A stretch of DNA of 64,000 nucleotides, from NCBI RefSeq assembly GCF_933775445.1, contig NC_065872.1, positions 8,804,001 to 8,868,000 of the forward strand. The letters run 5' to 3'. The notes beneath the pieces are model-generated. The model had not been told where the DNA came from and did not search any database. It saw only the letters and a list, made by a program, of their open reading frames with translations. Shown here in pieces: positions 49,795 to 63,569 of this stretch. How positions within the stretch are numbered: position 1 is the first letter of the stretch; every line of letters starts with the position of its first letter. This DNA comes from Argentina anserina (lineage: Eukaryota; Streptophyta; Magnoliopsida; Rosales; Rosaceae). The position numbers and the translations under genes are program-made.

Positions 49795-51594
49795 ATGGAA
49801 TCACTGTTCCAAAAGAAAAGGACCAAAAACAGTCCCAAACATCCATCTGAGCCCTTGTGTGCTAAACCCTCTTGCTTCTTCTGCACCATGAACGAGCCAA
49901 ACTCATCCATCAGAAAATCCAAAATCACTAAGTTCTTCAAGGACTTGCCTCTCAGAAATGACCAAGAACAAGTACTTGCACTAAGCTCTCTTTGGAACAT
50001 AGCCATGAGGCAACCTGATGATCCTGAATTTCCATCCCTCGGAATCTTCAAATGCATGGCAGAGCTCATCAATAAAGGCATCAACGACAGAAAATGGCTG
50101 CTGAGTGACCAGAACATCTACATTCCTTACTATGCTGCTCATATCATTGGCTCTTACACCATGAACAAGGCTCAGTTTGCTGACAAGGCTTTGAAACAAG
50201 GGGTAGTTCTGCCACTAATGGAGTTGATGAGAGGTAAGATCACTTGGGTTGAGCAAAGAGTGGCAGTTCGAGCTCTTGGTCACATGGCTGGTCATGACAA
50301 CATCGTTGAGTCCATTATTGCTTTAAAACATGAAGTGAAGATTGTCGAATTAGCTATGAAGATAGCCTCTACATGTTTGAAGAGGGTGTACGATCAGTTT
50401 ATGGGATTGGAGCAGTCGCAAAGATTGAAGTACCATAGTGATTTGATAACAAGAGGGCTTGGTGGGTTGGAAATTGAGAGCAGAAAAGCTGAGGAATGGG
50501 GTAGTCAGCTTCAGTGTTGGTCTTTAAATCTTCTCAACTGCTTTGTGACCAAAGAAAGTTGTTTAGGTATGATTTGTAAGAAAGAGTTTCTGAATGAAGT
50601 TTGTGGGATATGGGGTGGTTTAGCAAATCCAAACTCACCAGGTGGAATTGGATTGTTGAAAGCAGTGTGTCAAACCAAGTTTGGAAGACAAACTGTGGCA
50701 AATTCACAAGAAGTTATAGAGAGATTATGTAATCTCTCAAGGTCTTCAGATGATTGGAAACTAGTGGCAATTGATTGTCTTTTACTACTCCTCAAAGACC
50801 CTGATACCCGAATCAAAGTCGTGGAGAGTTCAGCAGTGTTTCTTGTTGATTTGGTTGAAATGAGAAAGCTAAAACTAGGAGACAGAATCACACAAATGCT
50901 TTTGCAAGACTACCATAAAGTCAAGTATGGGGATTTTAGATTGGGGAACAAGAAAGCTGAGAGAGCATTGGAGGAGATATGGGATTTGAAGGTTGAGAGA
51001 AAAAAGAAGGAGAAGTTGATGTCAAAACAAGAACTCAAAGAGAGAAACTCAGAGGTGGGGAAGTTGAAAAGGCAAGGGAATATGAGTTTTCGGGCAGGGA
51101 ATATTGAAAAGGCAGTGATTGAATACTCAAAGGCACTGGATTTGTGCCCTTTGAAAATGAGGAGGGAAAGGGTTGTGGTTTATAGTAATAGGGCTCAGTG
51201 TTACTTGTTGATGAAGAATCCAGAGGCAGCCATTAGTGATACAACCAGAGCTCTGTGTTTGTCATCGGGTGCGGCGAGAATTCAGGGTAAGAGCCTATGG
51301 AGGAGATCACAGGCTTATGAGATGAAAGGGTTGGCAAGGGAGAGCTTGATGGATTGCTTGGAGTTTGTTAATGGGAGAGTGTTGATGTCCCAGCAGGGAA
51401 AAGGTGGGAGAATCCCATACTATGCAGCACGGATGATCAGCAAGCAGATAAACGCCACGTGGATGTATAACGAACTTGAAGATGACTCCTCTCTTACAGG
51501 GAAGCCTACCATTGCAGAAGAAATGTTCACTAAAAGAAGAAGAAAGGTGAAATGGGAGAGAAGAACAGAAGAGGGTGTTTATGCAATGACATGA
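49795..51594 (+). CDS. ARM-repeat and TPR protein (intronless, unnamed)
   Basis: Single exon, 599 residues, function unknown. Residues about 40-380 resemble ARM-type helical repeats (EQVLALSSLWNIAMRQP, KQGVVLPLMELMRG, EQRVAVRALGHMAGH). Residues 395-415 are highly charged (KVERKKKEKLMSKQELKERN). Residues about 418-540 hold TPR units (VGKLKRQGNMSFRAGNIEKA, VVVYSNRAQCYLLMKNPEAA, SLWRRSQAYEMKGLARES). An N-terminal Cys cluster (CAKPSCFFC) is notable. ARM repeats plus a TPR block recall UNC-45-like co-chaperones, but here the TPR lies after the ARM region and no UCS domain could be confirmed. The TPR has basic residues of the kind that bind EEVD tails, so chaperone contact is possible. The start follows the first ATG after a good TATA box. 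Confidence 0.8.
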   Translation: MESLFQKKRTKNSPKHPSEPLCAKPSCFFCTMNEPNSSIRKSKITKFFKDLPLRNDQEQVLALSSLWNIAMRQPDDPEFPSLGIFKCMAELINKGINDRKWLLSDQNIYIPYYAAHIIGSYTMNKAQFADKALKQGVVLPLMELMRGKITWVEQRVAVRALGHMAGHDNIVESIIALKHEVKIVELAMKIASTCLKRVYDQFMGLEQSQRLKYHSDLITRGLGGLEIESRKAEEWGSQLQCWSLNLLNCFVTKESCLGMICKKEFLNEVCGIWGGLANPNSPGGIGLLKAVCQTKFGRQTVANSQEVIERLCNLSRSSDDWKLVAIDCLLLLLKDPDTRIKVVESSAVFLVDLVEMRKLKLGDRITQMLLQDYHKVKYGDFRLGNKKAERALEEIWDLKVERKKKEKLMSKQELKERNSEVGKLKRQGNMSFRAGNIEKAVIEYSKALDLCPLKMRRERVVVYSNRAQCYLLMKNPEAAISDTTRALCLSSGAARIQGKSLWRRSQAYEMKGLARESLMDCLEFVNGRVLMSQQGKGGRIPYYAARMISKQINATWMYNELEDDSSLTGKPTIAEEMFTKRRRKVKWERRTEEGVYAMT

Positions 51595-52835
51595 TAGGAT
51601 AGGGTGAATTTCACATTTTCTCTTGTCGATTGTTAACATAACAGTAAATGCATATTATTAGAGAGAAATGATAAGTAACCTCTTCTCATATGTAATCAGT
51701 GGTACGTTGCAATCGAATCGACGTGATTTCAATTTCAGTTGTCTGAGAGTAACAATGAAGCTTTGCTTGAAATTTGAATTTGATGTACCAAACCTGTGTT
51801 TTTTATCCTCCACTTTCTAAAGACCGGCCAGCTTTCTTGATTAACCACTTTGGCACACTTTAGCTACTAATACCATTATTAGATCCTAATACCCACATCA
51901 CTTTTGGTTTATATGGATTTCTACCTAATTCTAATTGCGTTCTTACGTAAGAAGAAGACAAAAATCGTATGGATTCATTATTAGTGGAAAGATTAGTATG
52001 TCTGGTGGTTAGATACGACAGGCTAAGCATATCTCTGATTAGATTTGGTTGACAAAACTAATCCCAATCAGAGCATTATTTGTCACCCTACAGAATAGTT
52101 TAGTTGTTAGTGAGGCCGGGAGAGATGAAATCTTAGATTTCATGATCTTTCGGCTCAACTTCATGAAAATGGCACTAACCATTTCCGATTGACCTCAGTT
52201 TATTTTAGCGCCAAGAAATCATATTACCATCATGTAACTGGAAGAGGTTGCGTGTTCCTCCTCGTCATCGGCTATGCTCGCCGCAGATGGTTAAGAAATT
52301 ATTATCTTTCTGTGAGCCGTCAGATGAAATGAAGTAAAGATTTTTTGACAAGATGAGATTCATACAAAAACAGAAAAAGAAAGAGAACGCAGGATCAAAT
52401 TTAATTAAACTATATGAATTCTGATTCAAAATTTTGGGGTTTATTTTATATCTTCAGGTTGATGTGCATAAAAGTTAAAATCAACATGGTCAGGATATGA
52501 TACATTATTCCTTGTGAAGCGAAACAATGGAAGCATGTTAAATACATTTGAATGCTAATCAGAAAACAAAGAAAATTACAAATTATGTACAACAAACAAA
52601 CCATAGAGCATACATTTAAGCCGGTGTAAGATTTGCAAGCCTCGAGCTGTCCGATTTCTCTGTAGAGCAAGACTCCAAGAAAAATTTTGTTTACACTAAA
52701 GTCTCTTACAGACCGCTGCAAGAAAGTTGGTATACAAAATCAGCACAAAATTATTAGGACAGAAATGATGCCTTCTCAAATGGCAACAGTGACGTACTGA
52801 TGAAGTGGACTTACCTCTTCGGGACTGCTCAAAGC
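51595..52835. other. Spacer between convergent genes
   Basis: Holds the 3'UTR of the ARM-TPR gene and, on the - strand, the 3'UTR of SRFR1. AT-rich; the open frames (for example 52446-52721 on -) have no domain. Nothing else was seen. Confidence 0.45.
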
Positions 52836-55800
52836 TCAATCATAAGTGCTTAAAGCAGCAACAACCGAACCGGTTGTTTGAAGAGTCGATCCCACGTCCG
52901 GATAATCTTTCAAGGATGTTGTTACCTTGAGAGATGGATACAACCAACTCTTGATCAATTCTACAAACATTCTCGGATCAACGTTCAAAATGGCTTCCCA
53001 GTCCACCTGTAAACCTGGAGGAATAGTTCCTGTGAACTCCATATTAGCAGCAAGAAGTAGTCCAAGCATAACTGTGAACCCAACAGCTGCGGAGCCTCTT
53101 GAAAGGGGCATAAAATTGTACCTGAAATACAATTACATTGAGATATACTCTTTCTTATGACCATATTTCATCATAGGACAAGGCATGCCAAATACAGCGA
53201 AAGAGATCACATGTTGTACCAGTAATATGTCATCCTCAAAATTGCATCTCTCACTTTCTCAAGCACATTGAAGTCGGTAGACCCATAATTTTCCCCGCAA
53301 AAGGCATTACAAATATCCTGCAGGTCCACAATTGGCAGATGAAAATGTTATTAGTTTATTCAACAAAGCATAAAACGAAAATCCAAGAGGATGACAGTAA
53401 ACACCAAAAGAAACAGGAACAATAGCCCATACAAATCTGTTGTCAACTAGCCAAAACCTGTTCATTAGCACTGGTCTAAAGTTCAGTTATCCAGAAGACT
53501 AAATGTTTTGGATCTCTCAAATACCAATTTCTGCTTATATACAAGTGAAAGCATTTGCTATAACTCGAAGAAATGCATCAACAAGGGAGTTCACACTTGT
53601 TTAGATCTGCTGGGTAAGCATTACATATCTGTACTGACCAAAAGATTCTACAAATAGGGGATGGTAAAAGGTATTCCAGGCATTTTCCATGATATAACTC
53701 ATATAAGCATTCCTTTCTTCACAATTTGCTGCTCATATATGAGGTAACAAAAAAACTGTGGAAAAACAAAATACAAAAGATGCACATGAATATGCTCTGA
53801 TTGGAGAAGGCACTAATGTAAAACTCAAGAGTCCAGCAGAATAGAGTATAGCTAAAATTAAATATAACTAATTAGATCATGTAGATGGGCAAGGTAACAT
53901 ACTTCCCATGCCATCGCCATTTCTGCATCAAATTCATCCCATCTAGAAGGTGTACAAGGTGTTCTGATCGCAAAATCATATTTATGCTCCGCCCTGAAAA
54001 ATGATTTTATATATCCAGATATTTGGGAACAAAGAAAGTTAATTACAATGGAGAATAAACTACAAACAACAGAAATGGAACAAAAAGGAAGATAAAGTAG
54101 CAAGTAAAAGAGTAAATGTGCTATACAATTTTACGAGGGTAATCCTCGTCCCTTCAAGATACTTCCTGAAACAAGAAAGGTTAACCATAAATTAGGCTTG
54201 ACATGCTATTTTTTCTACTGGGAGAACATCAGACTTCTGAGATATGGAATTTTACCCCTCAAAGGCAGCGCTATTGCACCACGTAGCCAACCAGAAGTCC
54301 TCACCAACAGCTCTGTACAGATCAGCGCAAGTTTTTGCACGCATAATCTACACGTGTAATTGCACTAGTAATCAACTATCCATACATTGAAGACATAATT
54401 ATTCAAAAATGGGAAAGCTACAATTTTAAACCAAAACAGGGAATAGGTTTCTCGAGAATGTAACAATCAGTTACTGTGACAGTTACTATGTTGCACATTT
54501 CAATAACCAAATATCAGTAAATTCCAACTCAAGCCATCCAATCCACACCCACAACTTCGCAAACTGAAAAATCAATGCTTAAAACACCCAACCGTCAATT
54601 TGAAAAAAAAATTACTTTATTAATGCCTCAGAGTAGCTTTCCAGGTAAAAGATTTCAAAAGAATGCTAGTGAGTAAAAACTCTTAATGACTCTTTCAAAA
54701 GGTGATTCTTGGAAAATTTGGATTCTGTTCATTACTGCAGACTGTAACTTTCCCACCAAATAACAAGATAAATTAAAGAAAAGAATTCTGCCTCCTGTTT
54801 TTAACTAAATGAATATGTCCATGGCTCTTTTTTCTTTTAAATTAGAATTGATTACACAATTAGAGTAAAATATAACATGTTCAAACAGTATAACTGATGG
54901 ATTGGAATAACTCACATCTTGCAATTTCCCGTCCCTGGATAGATCAATCAGGCCATCTGCCTTGTTATGCACATATAATCTTTCCTTCATGATAGTCTTT
55001 GCGACATCAAATGTCCTGCCACATAACTCAAGTGATATGAGAGAGAGAGAGAGAGAGAGAGAGATCTGAAACATTTTAATACCAAATAGAATAGTGACAA
55101 CCCTTTACCTTTCAAAATTTAGATAATAGCGTACAACCTTTGCTTGTCCAAGGATAATTGGTGTATGAGACCCAAATCCAGCATTAAATTCTTCGCTGAA
55201 TTAAAGAAATGCCCCCATTCACATTAGAAGACAATAAGACTATATCATTTAATCATTAAAAAAGTGAATCAAATGTAGTCCAACATAATGTTCTATGGGT
55301 ATTGAGCATGGAGATGATTTGAAATGAACAAGCCAACAATGTACCTTAACTTGTTAATCCACACAACTGGGTCACAAGGTTCAGAAATCTGCCGCCATTT
55401 GACAGCCACCGAATAAACATCATGCCATGACATCATAAACCGACCAGTTGATTTTGACTGTGTAATGCTATAAGAAGTTGCGTCTGAGGAGCTGCTAGTG
55501 CTACACCCAGTACCACCTCTATTATGGCTTTGCAAATTGAATCTTTCCCTTCTCCTCGGTCTCTTGCCATTCTTGGACGTGCTTTTATTCGAGTATTTCC
55601 ATTCTGCTTGAAAGGAACGCCACGCTTTGGAAACCTTCTGTGCAACTTCAATAGCAGCCAATCCTGCCATACGATACTGGGAGACATAATGCAGATAAAT
55701 TAAGAGAATTATTGATTGAATATTCCGAAGCCCTTTAACAAAGCAAGGAAAATTAAAGACCACAGACATGCATCGAGTTATTTAAATGTTTCACCTAAAA

Positions 55801-58800
55801 AAAAGTTATGTATATGTTAAGTTGAATGCTTCAGACGAAAAAATAATGCTAAATCAACCACCTAAAATGTCTAAAAAAATACTAACTACACGATGGTTGT
55901 GAAGAGAACAATTAGAGAGACCCACTCTGGCACTAAAACTGATTTGTATGTATCTCATCATCAAATCAACACTAGGGACTATGGTGTCCCGATAATGTGG
56001 ACAAGCTCCACAATATAAACAGCAAGAAAGAATATGTTGCTTGATGCACTTGTGGTTTAAAAATTCAAAAAATACTACTGAATAAGTGTAATTAATGGAT
56101 CATACATTCTATTTAAATTTATACACGAGAGGTGAAAAATCCAGTGGTTCAAATTCACTGCAACATTTGCAGCTGCAGTCATATACTGTATAAATGCCTA
56201 AGTTCTTAAATTTTAATAACAAACTAACTGTAGTTTAATGTCTCCTCAAGCCAATGGATTTAATTACAGAAAATAATCATTCATACTACATATTGGAAAC
56301 TACTCAAAATAGCAAAGAAATGCAATTAAGAAGTATACAGCTGAAATTACTTTCATACTATACTTGATGATAAAATCACCTGTCGTCTATTTGGTAAGAA
56401 ACCAGGGCAATCATATTGGATTTTCTTCCCAATGCAATCAGCAGCTTGCAGAAGAGCGGTACTCTGCCTTGTCATTGAAAACTCTAGCTTTTTAAGCTTG
56501 TTCTTCTTTAAAGATTCACGCAAAGGGGGTTGACGATAAACCTTTTCGCAAACATTCTTGGGGTGCAATCTTTTGCACCAGTACTCCTGAAAATAATGAT
56601 GAAAGAAAATATACATAAAATAGAGAGCTAAAAAATATGGAAACATTTTGGTGATGAGCCTAGTTTATTGATTTCAAAGAGAATGTGGTGGCATCTGTTG
56701 TAATAGCATGATTGGATACATAACCAACATAAACTGCTTTTTCAACATATTGGTCTCTGTAATCGTGCGCAGATTCCTTGAGCGGATCCCACATGAAATT
56801 GAAAGTATTACTTGTGAATTAACTACAGTAATATTTTGGCCAGACTCACTAATACGGAAAAAAAAGATCTTTTCAGTTCATGTTGTAGCTTCTTCAATTT
56901 TTTTTTCCGATTGGAAGAATTGTATTAGCAAGGTAATTGTTAATTTTTTCACATTTCAACCTCATCACTCATCAGTACACAGATAATTGTTGGGAGTGGC
57001 TTCCAGAGTTACCAGTTTATACTTTAACTAATGACATTCATATCTCTTATATCTTGCATTATTACTTAAAAAATGACAGCAGCAGGCTTTATCTTTCAGT
57101 AGTATTTTGCTAAATAATGGAAGTTTTCTGACCTGACAAGCATGTACCACACCCAAATGATTTGGCCAAAATAAAAAAATCACAATCAACTCGAATTAAT
57201 TGAAAAGTAATCCCCACAAGTTATCACCTTGAAAAGAGAATCAATATCTCCATCAATATCAAAGCAGACAAATTCACTGTTGAGTTTTGATGCAGTGTAC
57301 AGAGCAATCTCTTTCTGAAAGCAAAACAGAATCACAAATTTAGAGTCCTATTAAACAGTCCAGGATAAAAAGTGACTAGCTTAACTTCAACCTTAATGCT
57401 TAATCAAGCATCAGATTTACTCGTGAAAGCAAAAAATGTTTATTCTAATGTGTAAGTAAATGAGATCCAAAGTTTAGAGTTTCCAAGGTTGCAGAATGTA
57501 CATGCTATATGAGAAAAATGGATATTTAAAACAGCAGTACTGCACTTAATACTTTATTACTTTTGAGTCCCTTGTGACTATTAGCAATTAAAACTGTGCT
57601 TAAAAGTGCAAGACATTGACATAATATAAGGGATACTAATTCAAACCAAAATAAACCTGGTAAAAAGCCAGGCATTGCAGCACAAATTTCTCCATCGAGT
57701 CTAGTTCCAAATCTAGCACGGCGTCATAGTCCTTTACCTGCGACCAATAGATCAATGTGAAATGAATTACATACAATTTGATATTTTAATTGAACCAAAG
57801 AAACATTATAATACCGCTGGTTTATATTCTCCTATTGCATGGTAGCAGGACGCCCGCAAATACAGACACTCGATATTTGCACTCTCAATATTCAACCCAG
57901 TTGACAGCTCTTTTATAGCTTTGCTGCAATATAAAATCCAGCAATTAAGAAAACAGCTGTTATCGTATATGCAACTTAGCAGTAAGAAGATATGTATGTA
58001 TGTGTGTGTGTGTGCAACTTATGCCCTACAATATCGTACAAACATTTTTTGTGCACATACTGCTTTATGGTTACGTCATACAACAATGAAATTTAAAGAT
58101 AAAAGGATTTTGAACCACATACCTGTGTTCTCCCATCCCTTGCAGCAGTAGACCTCGCAAATGATATGCTTTGGCAAACCTTTCACATTTAAAATAGGTA
58201 AATATCGTAATATTAGTAACAGCATTATCAATAAATCGCAACCTAAAGGTAATACTGAACACTAAAATCGAGGGTGATTGGTTCAGATAATATGCTACCT
58301 CCCATCAATTTGTAGAGCTTGGTTAAGACAATCGAAAGCCTTGGTTGGGTTTGCCATATCTTGATAGAACTGCAACAATCGAGATGCCACAAGAACAATA
58401 TTTGTTATAACAGCTTAAATGCACCAAAAGGGAAAATCTTTTTCGTTCTATTGTTGCTATAACTGCAACCACCCACACTGCTCACGAGAGCAATACATGT
58501 CCCAAGTATATATACATGTATGCAACTATTGACATATTTTAATATCTAGATGAGCACTATGCCATTACTGAACACTTGGTTCCATGAGAAAGTGCTTATT
58601 AGCACCGATGCCATTGAGTTGAGGAATAAGGATGGGCACATAGATCTACACACAGAGTGATTCATGAAATGATGAAATTCATTTCCCCTGGTTAAACAAT
58701 GGTTACCTGGGTTAGCTGTACCCGTGCCTCAAGGAAATTCTGATCCAACTGAATTGCTTTTAAATGCGCCTTCTCAGCTCTTTTATATTCACCAATAGAA

Positions 58801-61800
58801 GATAACGCCAAACCCTAGGGAATCCAATAGAAGGTTAGTCAAAATACATGGTATTTCCAGGTATGCTACATGAGAAATACCACAAAACAAAATTTAAAAA
58901 ATTCATCTTTTAGACTCACCAAATATGTGTATGCAGATGTGTTATCCTTATCAAGTTTCACGCAGGCAGATAGGTCTTCAACAGCAGCATAGAATTCCTT
59001 GAACTTGAAATTGGCAATACCTGCAATAAATTATAATATTAAGGCACTTCACTTATCTGAGATTGTCTATTAACATGAATTTATAAGTTATGTCTCCTAA
59101 CAAATTTGGTTATACTAAGTTACTAACTATCATGTTATTAGTGTTCCTGTAGTATCCATGTCTTACATAGTCAGCTTTCATTTTATAAAAGGTAAGAGTC
59201 TCGACAACTAGAATTGCAAACTTCTACAGCTATTATACTATCTATTTTTGTACACATTCTTATACGTATGTTCATAATAAGAGTTAACCCAGATAAGCGG
59301 TAAGAAAATGCAGATAAGAACCTAAAAAAGTATCCAAACTCCTATGAATTTTATCATACAAGAAAAAAGGTAGTAACATCTTTAAAGAAACTGATGAAAC
59401 ATAACTATAGATTTAATAATAAAAAAGGTCCTGAGTTTGAACAAGATACCCCTTTCATGTAGAATATCTGCTGAATTAGGTTCAAACTCTAATGCCTTTG
59501 ACAAATCTTCAATTGCCTGGAATTATGAGGGAGTAAAAAATGAAAGACATAATTACCACGATTAAGTCAGATAACTGGTGTACAGGCAGGCCCAAAATTA
59601 TTACACATAATATAATAAAAAGATATCTTGCCAGTTTGTCTAGTACCAACCATTTTCCTTAATTAAACACAAAAGTAAATTCTTCCAAAGGAATAGAAAC
59701 AGATCCCTCCACTGATGATAATACAAAACATAAATACGCAAATCTAAATAAGCAGCACAAGATTACAAAGAGAACAACAATTGCGAGTAGCATAAGCACC
59801 TCGGTAAATTCTCCCAGAGCAGCTCGTGCCTGCCCTCTCCGTTTCCATGCCTCAGTGACTGCTGGATTTGTCTCCATGGCCTGCAAGATAAACCAGATCA
59901 GCTAGCATACAGAGCCAAACTATTTTCTTTTTTTCTGTCAGAGAGATTTTCTAGTCAATACCTTCGTAAAATCAGCTATTGCAGCTGTAAGTTCTCGTTG
60001 GAAAGCATATGCTGTTCCTCTTCCTATTAGTGCCTCTGGATAGTTAGGATCCTCTTTTAATATCTGTGCATATGGTCATATGATGCTCAATAGATTGCTA
60101 ATGGACCCAAAAATAATAAACTAACTAAAACAATCTCTGACCTCTTCCCATCGACACACCAGTAAAGATAAAGGGAAAGGAACGGAACTGATCAAAACTA
60201 CAGATGGGAAGGCAAGATTCACAGAGCAGACAATTTCAGCAGGACTGCGTGAAAGTTTACCTGGTCAAATATAGAAATGGCATGAGTATATTTCCCTTCA
60301 TTAACCTGTAAAAAAAGGTACATAGAATATTCAACAGAATATTAGTCTCATAATTCTGCCAATTGATAATGGACTAACTGTGTGCTAACCAAAAAACAAT
60401 ACCAAATAAAGGTTTTGCTGCTTACCTCCGCTATACCCCTTGACAGTCGAAAATCCACACTTATTGACTTGGACTTTGAAACTCGGGTAAAACAGAACTT
60501 TTTATTTCTCTTGGGCTCGTCACGTAATTCAGATTTACTACTTAACTTGGGCGGTGTGAGGGGAGTTTCAGCTAAATCACTTGATTTACCACAAATCATG
60601 GGCAACTTGTTGCATCTATCACTCAGGTCATTACATGCTTCAGAGTCATTACTCGATTTTCCGTCAATATCACGATTTTCATTCATTTGGCTATCAAGCT
60701 TCTTCTTCCCTCTGGCTTTACCACCTATACCATTGCATTTGTTCTCATTGGGCTTGCATTCAACCCCTAATGTGATAGGTAATCCACCGAAGCTATCATG
60801 GTTTCCATTCGTTTGGCTATCAAACTTCTTCTTTCCCTTGGCTGTACCAATTTCTCCATTACACATGTTATCAATAGAGTTACTAAGAACCTCAGTGGAA
60901 ATGGTTGATTCAGTGTGTAATTGTGATTGATCACTCAAATTACTTTGATCCATACAAGTTGCACTTGATATCCCATTCACATTTGGTCTCGATTCAGATG
61001 AAAGTGTAGCCGACACCGCCTCTGTTGCTTGGTTTTCGTGTCCAGTTTTCTCCTGTTCTACACTTGATAGGAGCTCTTTCAGCTCTAGCAATTGCTTCAG
61101 ATCTGCAGACTGACGCAATGCATGCTCATACCCTTGCTCCCAAACCAAAATAGCATCCTCTTTCCTTCCAAGAGCAGAAAATGCACGGCCTGAGTTACAA
61201 AGATGGCAAGAGTATATCACCCAGGACGATTATAGTGATTCAACTACAAATTTCTTTACATATATGTTGCTAAGATTATCCACTCGAACTAAAAAAAAAT
61301 AACATTCCTCAATAACTGTACACCGAGAGTTTATATATCCAATAAAGCATTGTAAACTTGTAATCCTTTTTCGTTCTTTTTTTTTAGAATGTGTTAACTT
61401 GTAATACTGACAAATTTAACTTTGGTAAATTACGACAGCAGTTTCAGTGGCATTTCCTCATGTTACTGTATTATCAGTTTAGCACATACTTCAATCAAAA
61501 CTTCATCCTCTCTCACGCTTAATACGCAATCAGGAATAAACAGCTAATAAAAAAGAAGATCAAATTGCGATTCCGATGAGCTAACTAGTCACTTAATTCC
61601 AAATGCCACACAGCTTAATTTAAATTCAGGCTACAGAGCTGGACAGTGTGCCTCTGCGGAATAGTATGACGTAATGCCAGCATCATAAAATGAAAACAAA
61701 AATCTGCAGAACCGACGAGTTTAAATTTGTATAATCAGAGCTTATTATGAGCTAATTACCCTCATTATGATAATCTCGTGAAGCTTAAAAGAAATTTGCA

Positions 61801-62181
61801 GAAGAATAGTAGGTCAAATTAAGCAGAAATTGATCGTAGACAGACCTTTGAGGATGTAAGATTGAAGAAGCGCGGGGTCGAGCTGAAGCGCCCTATCGCA
61901 ATCCTTCACCACATGCTTGTGCAGCTCCAATTGGCTGTAGCAGAAGGCTCTGTTGCTGCAAAGCCACACTCAGATCGATCAGTTGAATCGAATCGGAGAT
62001 CAGTGTTCGGCGAGTTTTGAATTGAATTGAAACGCAGTGAGCGAGAGAGAGAGAGAGCGAACCAGATGTCCTGGATTGAAGGGGAGTGGCTGAGGAGCGA
62101 GTCGAGGACTCGGATGGCCTTGGACCAGTCGCGCGAGCTGCAGAGCTTGGCGAGCTCGATCCGCTCGGAGATTGCTGCCAT
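52836..62181 (-). CDS. SRFR1: SUPPRESSOR OF RPS4-RLD 1 (TPR immune regulator)
   Basis: TPR protein that restrains effector-triggered immunity; in Arabidopsis it associates with EDS1, TIR-NLR proteins and TCP factors. Twenty-three exons join in phase to 1077 residues (Arabidopsis about 1050). On the - strand: 62181-62063, 61955-61846, 61189-60426, 60305-60261, 60063-59962, 59880-59800, 59516-59450, 59020-58920, 58814-58707, 58369-58299, 58179-58123, 57923-57815, 57737-57657, 57314-57228, 56586-56380, 55676-55345, 55195-55109, 55015-54916, 54347-54256, 54165-54127, 53993-53903, 53317-53220 and 53121-52836. Seen: N-terminal TPRs (about 1-110); a Ser/Asn/Lys-rich linker in exon 3 (about 115-320); a long TPR array (about 325-650); and a conserved C-terminal domain ending GSVVAALSTYD. 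KAI2 lies directly upstream, as in Arabidopsis. Confidence 0.94.
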
Positions 62182-63569
62182 TTCGCGGTGGCCGGAGCGA
62201 GTTGAGTCGGAGGGATCGGGCGGAGTTCTTTCTACTTATTCAAGTGTGAATGTGTGTGCTTTGCGATGCGTTTGTTCGTTTCTAAGCATCAAGGGCTCTG
62301 GCGCAGGAGGAAAAGGTTTGGGTTAAAATATGGAGAAGGGTATAGTGGGAAGGGCAGGGTAAAAAACATCAACTGAGTAGACTGACGAGTACAGCATTCC
62401 GCCCACACCTGTGGGCTTTGTATCCAATTATATTGGGGACGTTGGGCTTCAAGACCCAAGTCTGTGCCAATTGAGGATACGATATTATAACAAAAGTTTG
62501 GAGATCGTACACAAATTGCTGGAAGCGAGAATCAATACACTCCTTGCTCATACTGAACTAATCCACGATCTTAAGCCTAAGATTTGTGCAACATGGAATA
62601 AACAAAATATATTGGGGAAGACAGTAAAAGTAAGGGCAAAATGGTTGCCTAAATGATGTGGTATTACAGTTTTAAAGTTAGATTCATCCCTATAAATAAA
62701 GATCGTAGACAAATATCGAATTCACGATCTTTATGACTAACTAAAGTCATTTTTTTGTTTTATATACATGAGGGAAAAGTCGGAAAACAAATTCTCCCTT
62801 TAACTAATTTATATGTTAATTCGTACATGTGTGTTGAGTACTAGACTCGTACACGTGCGATGCTAAATTAACACATTTGGTTATTGTGTAATGATGAAAA
62901 AAAATATATTATATTTGTGGTTACATCTATTTTGATTTTTATAACACATAATCTTTTTACGTAATTAAGTCTAAAAAATGGTATTCTATGCAAAACATAT
63001 TTTAGTGATTTTAGAGGATACCAGCTTTATATAGTAATAATAATATAGATATAAATTTGGATAATTTAACGACAAGCTTAATAAATGGCAACATCAATAT
63101 ACGAAAGTAATGAAAGTGCGTTAGACCAATTTTACAACATCACAATTAAAACTCAACTAAAAACGCACAACATAAGTCGTTTGTAAGCAAACTAAAAGAG
63201 ATCAAAATCTTGGACTGAAGAAATTGTTGTTGTCCGGTTCTTGATTATCGACTCTTTTTCGCCATAATTTGGTAAAAATCAAATAAATGTGTACGTATTA
63301 TTGGTTTGAGAAATACTTTTTATTAGTTCAATCGCATATGGAATGTCATTAATTTGTTTGAAAATTGCTCGAAAAATAAACAGTGAGGCGTGGCACAGCG
63401 ACTTCCAGTGACGTTGTCCATGTGAATCGATTCACTTTGAATACCATATCCAACAAGGGACCTCAAATCACTTTTCACACAAAACGAAAATCAATTAACC
63501 CCAGACCACCTAATTACCACCCCTCCTAATTTACACAAAATATTAAAGCGCATAACAATCAACTTTCGA
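62182..63569. other. SRFR1 promoter and KAI2 3' flank
   Basis: SRFR1 5' flank on the left. TGGGCTT motifs at 62412-62418 and 62450-62456 are TGGGCY (site II) elements about 230-270 bases upstream of the SRFR1 ATG, usual in promoters of constitutively expressed plant genes. From about 62680 the DNA is AT-rich. An 81-codon open frame at 62411-62656 (+) has no recognisable domain. Confidence 0.45.

Noticed and set aside
60382..60930. 182-codon + strand open frame opposite SRFR1 exon 3
   Set aside because: Shadow of the low-complexity SRFR1 linker; the - strand frame splices into a full SRFR1 protein.
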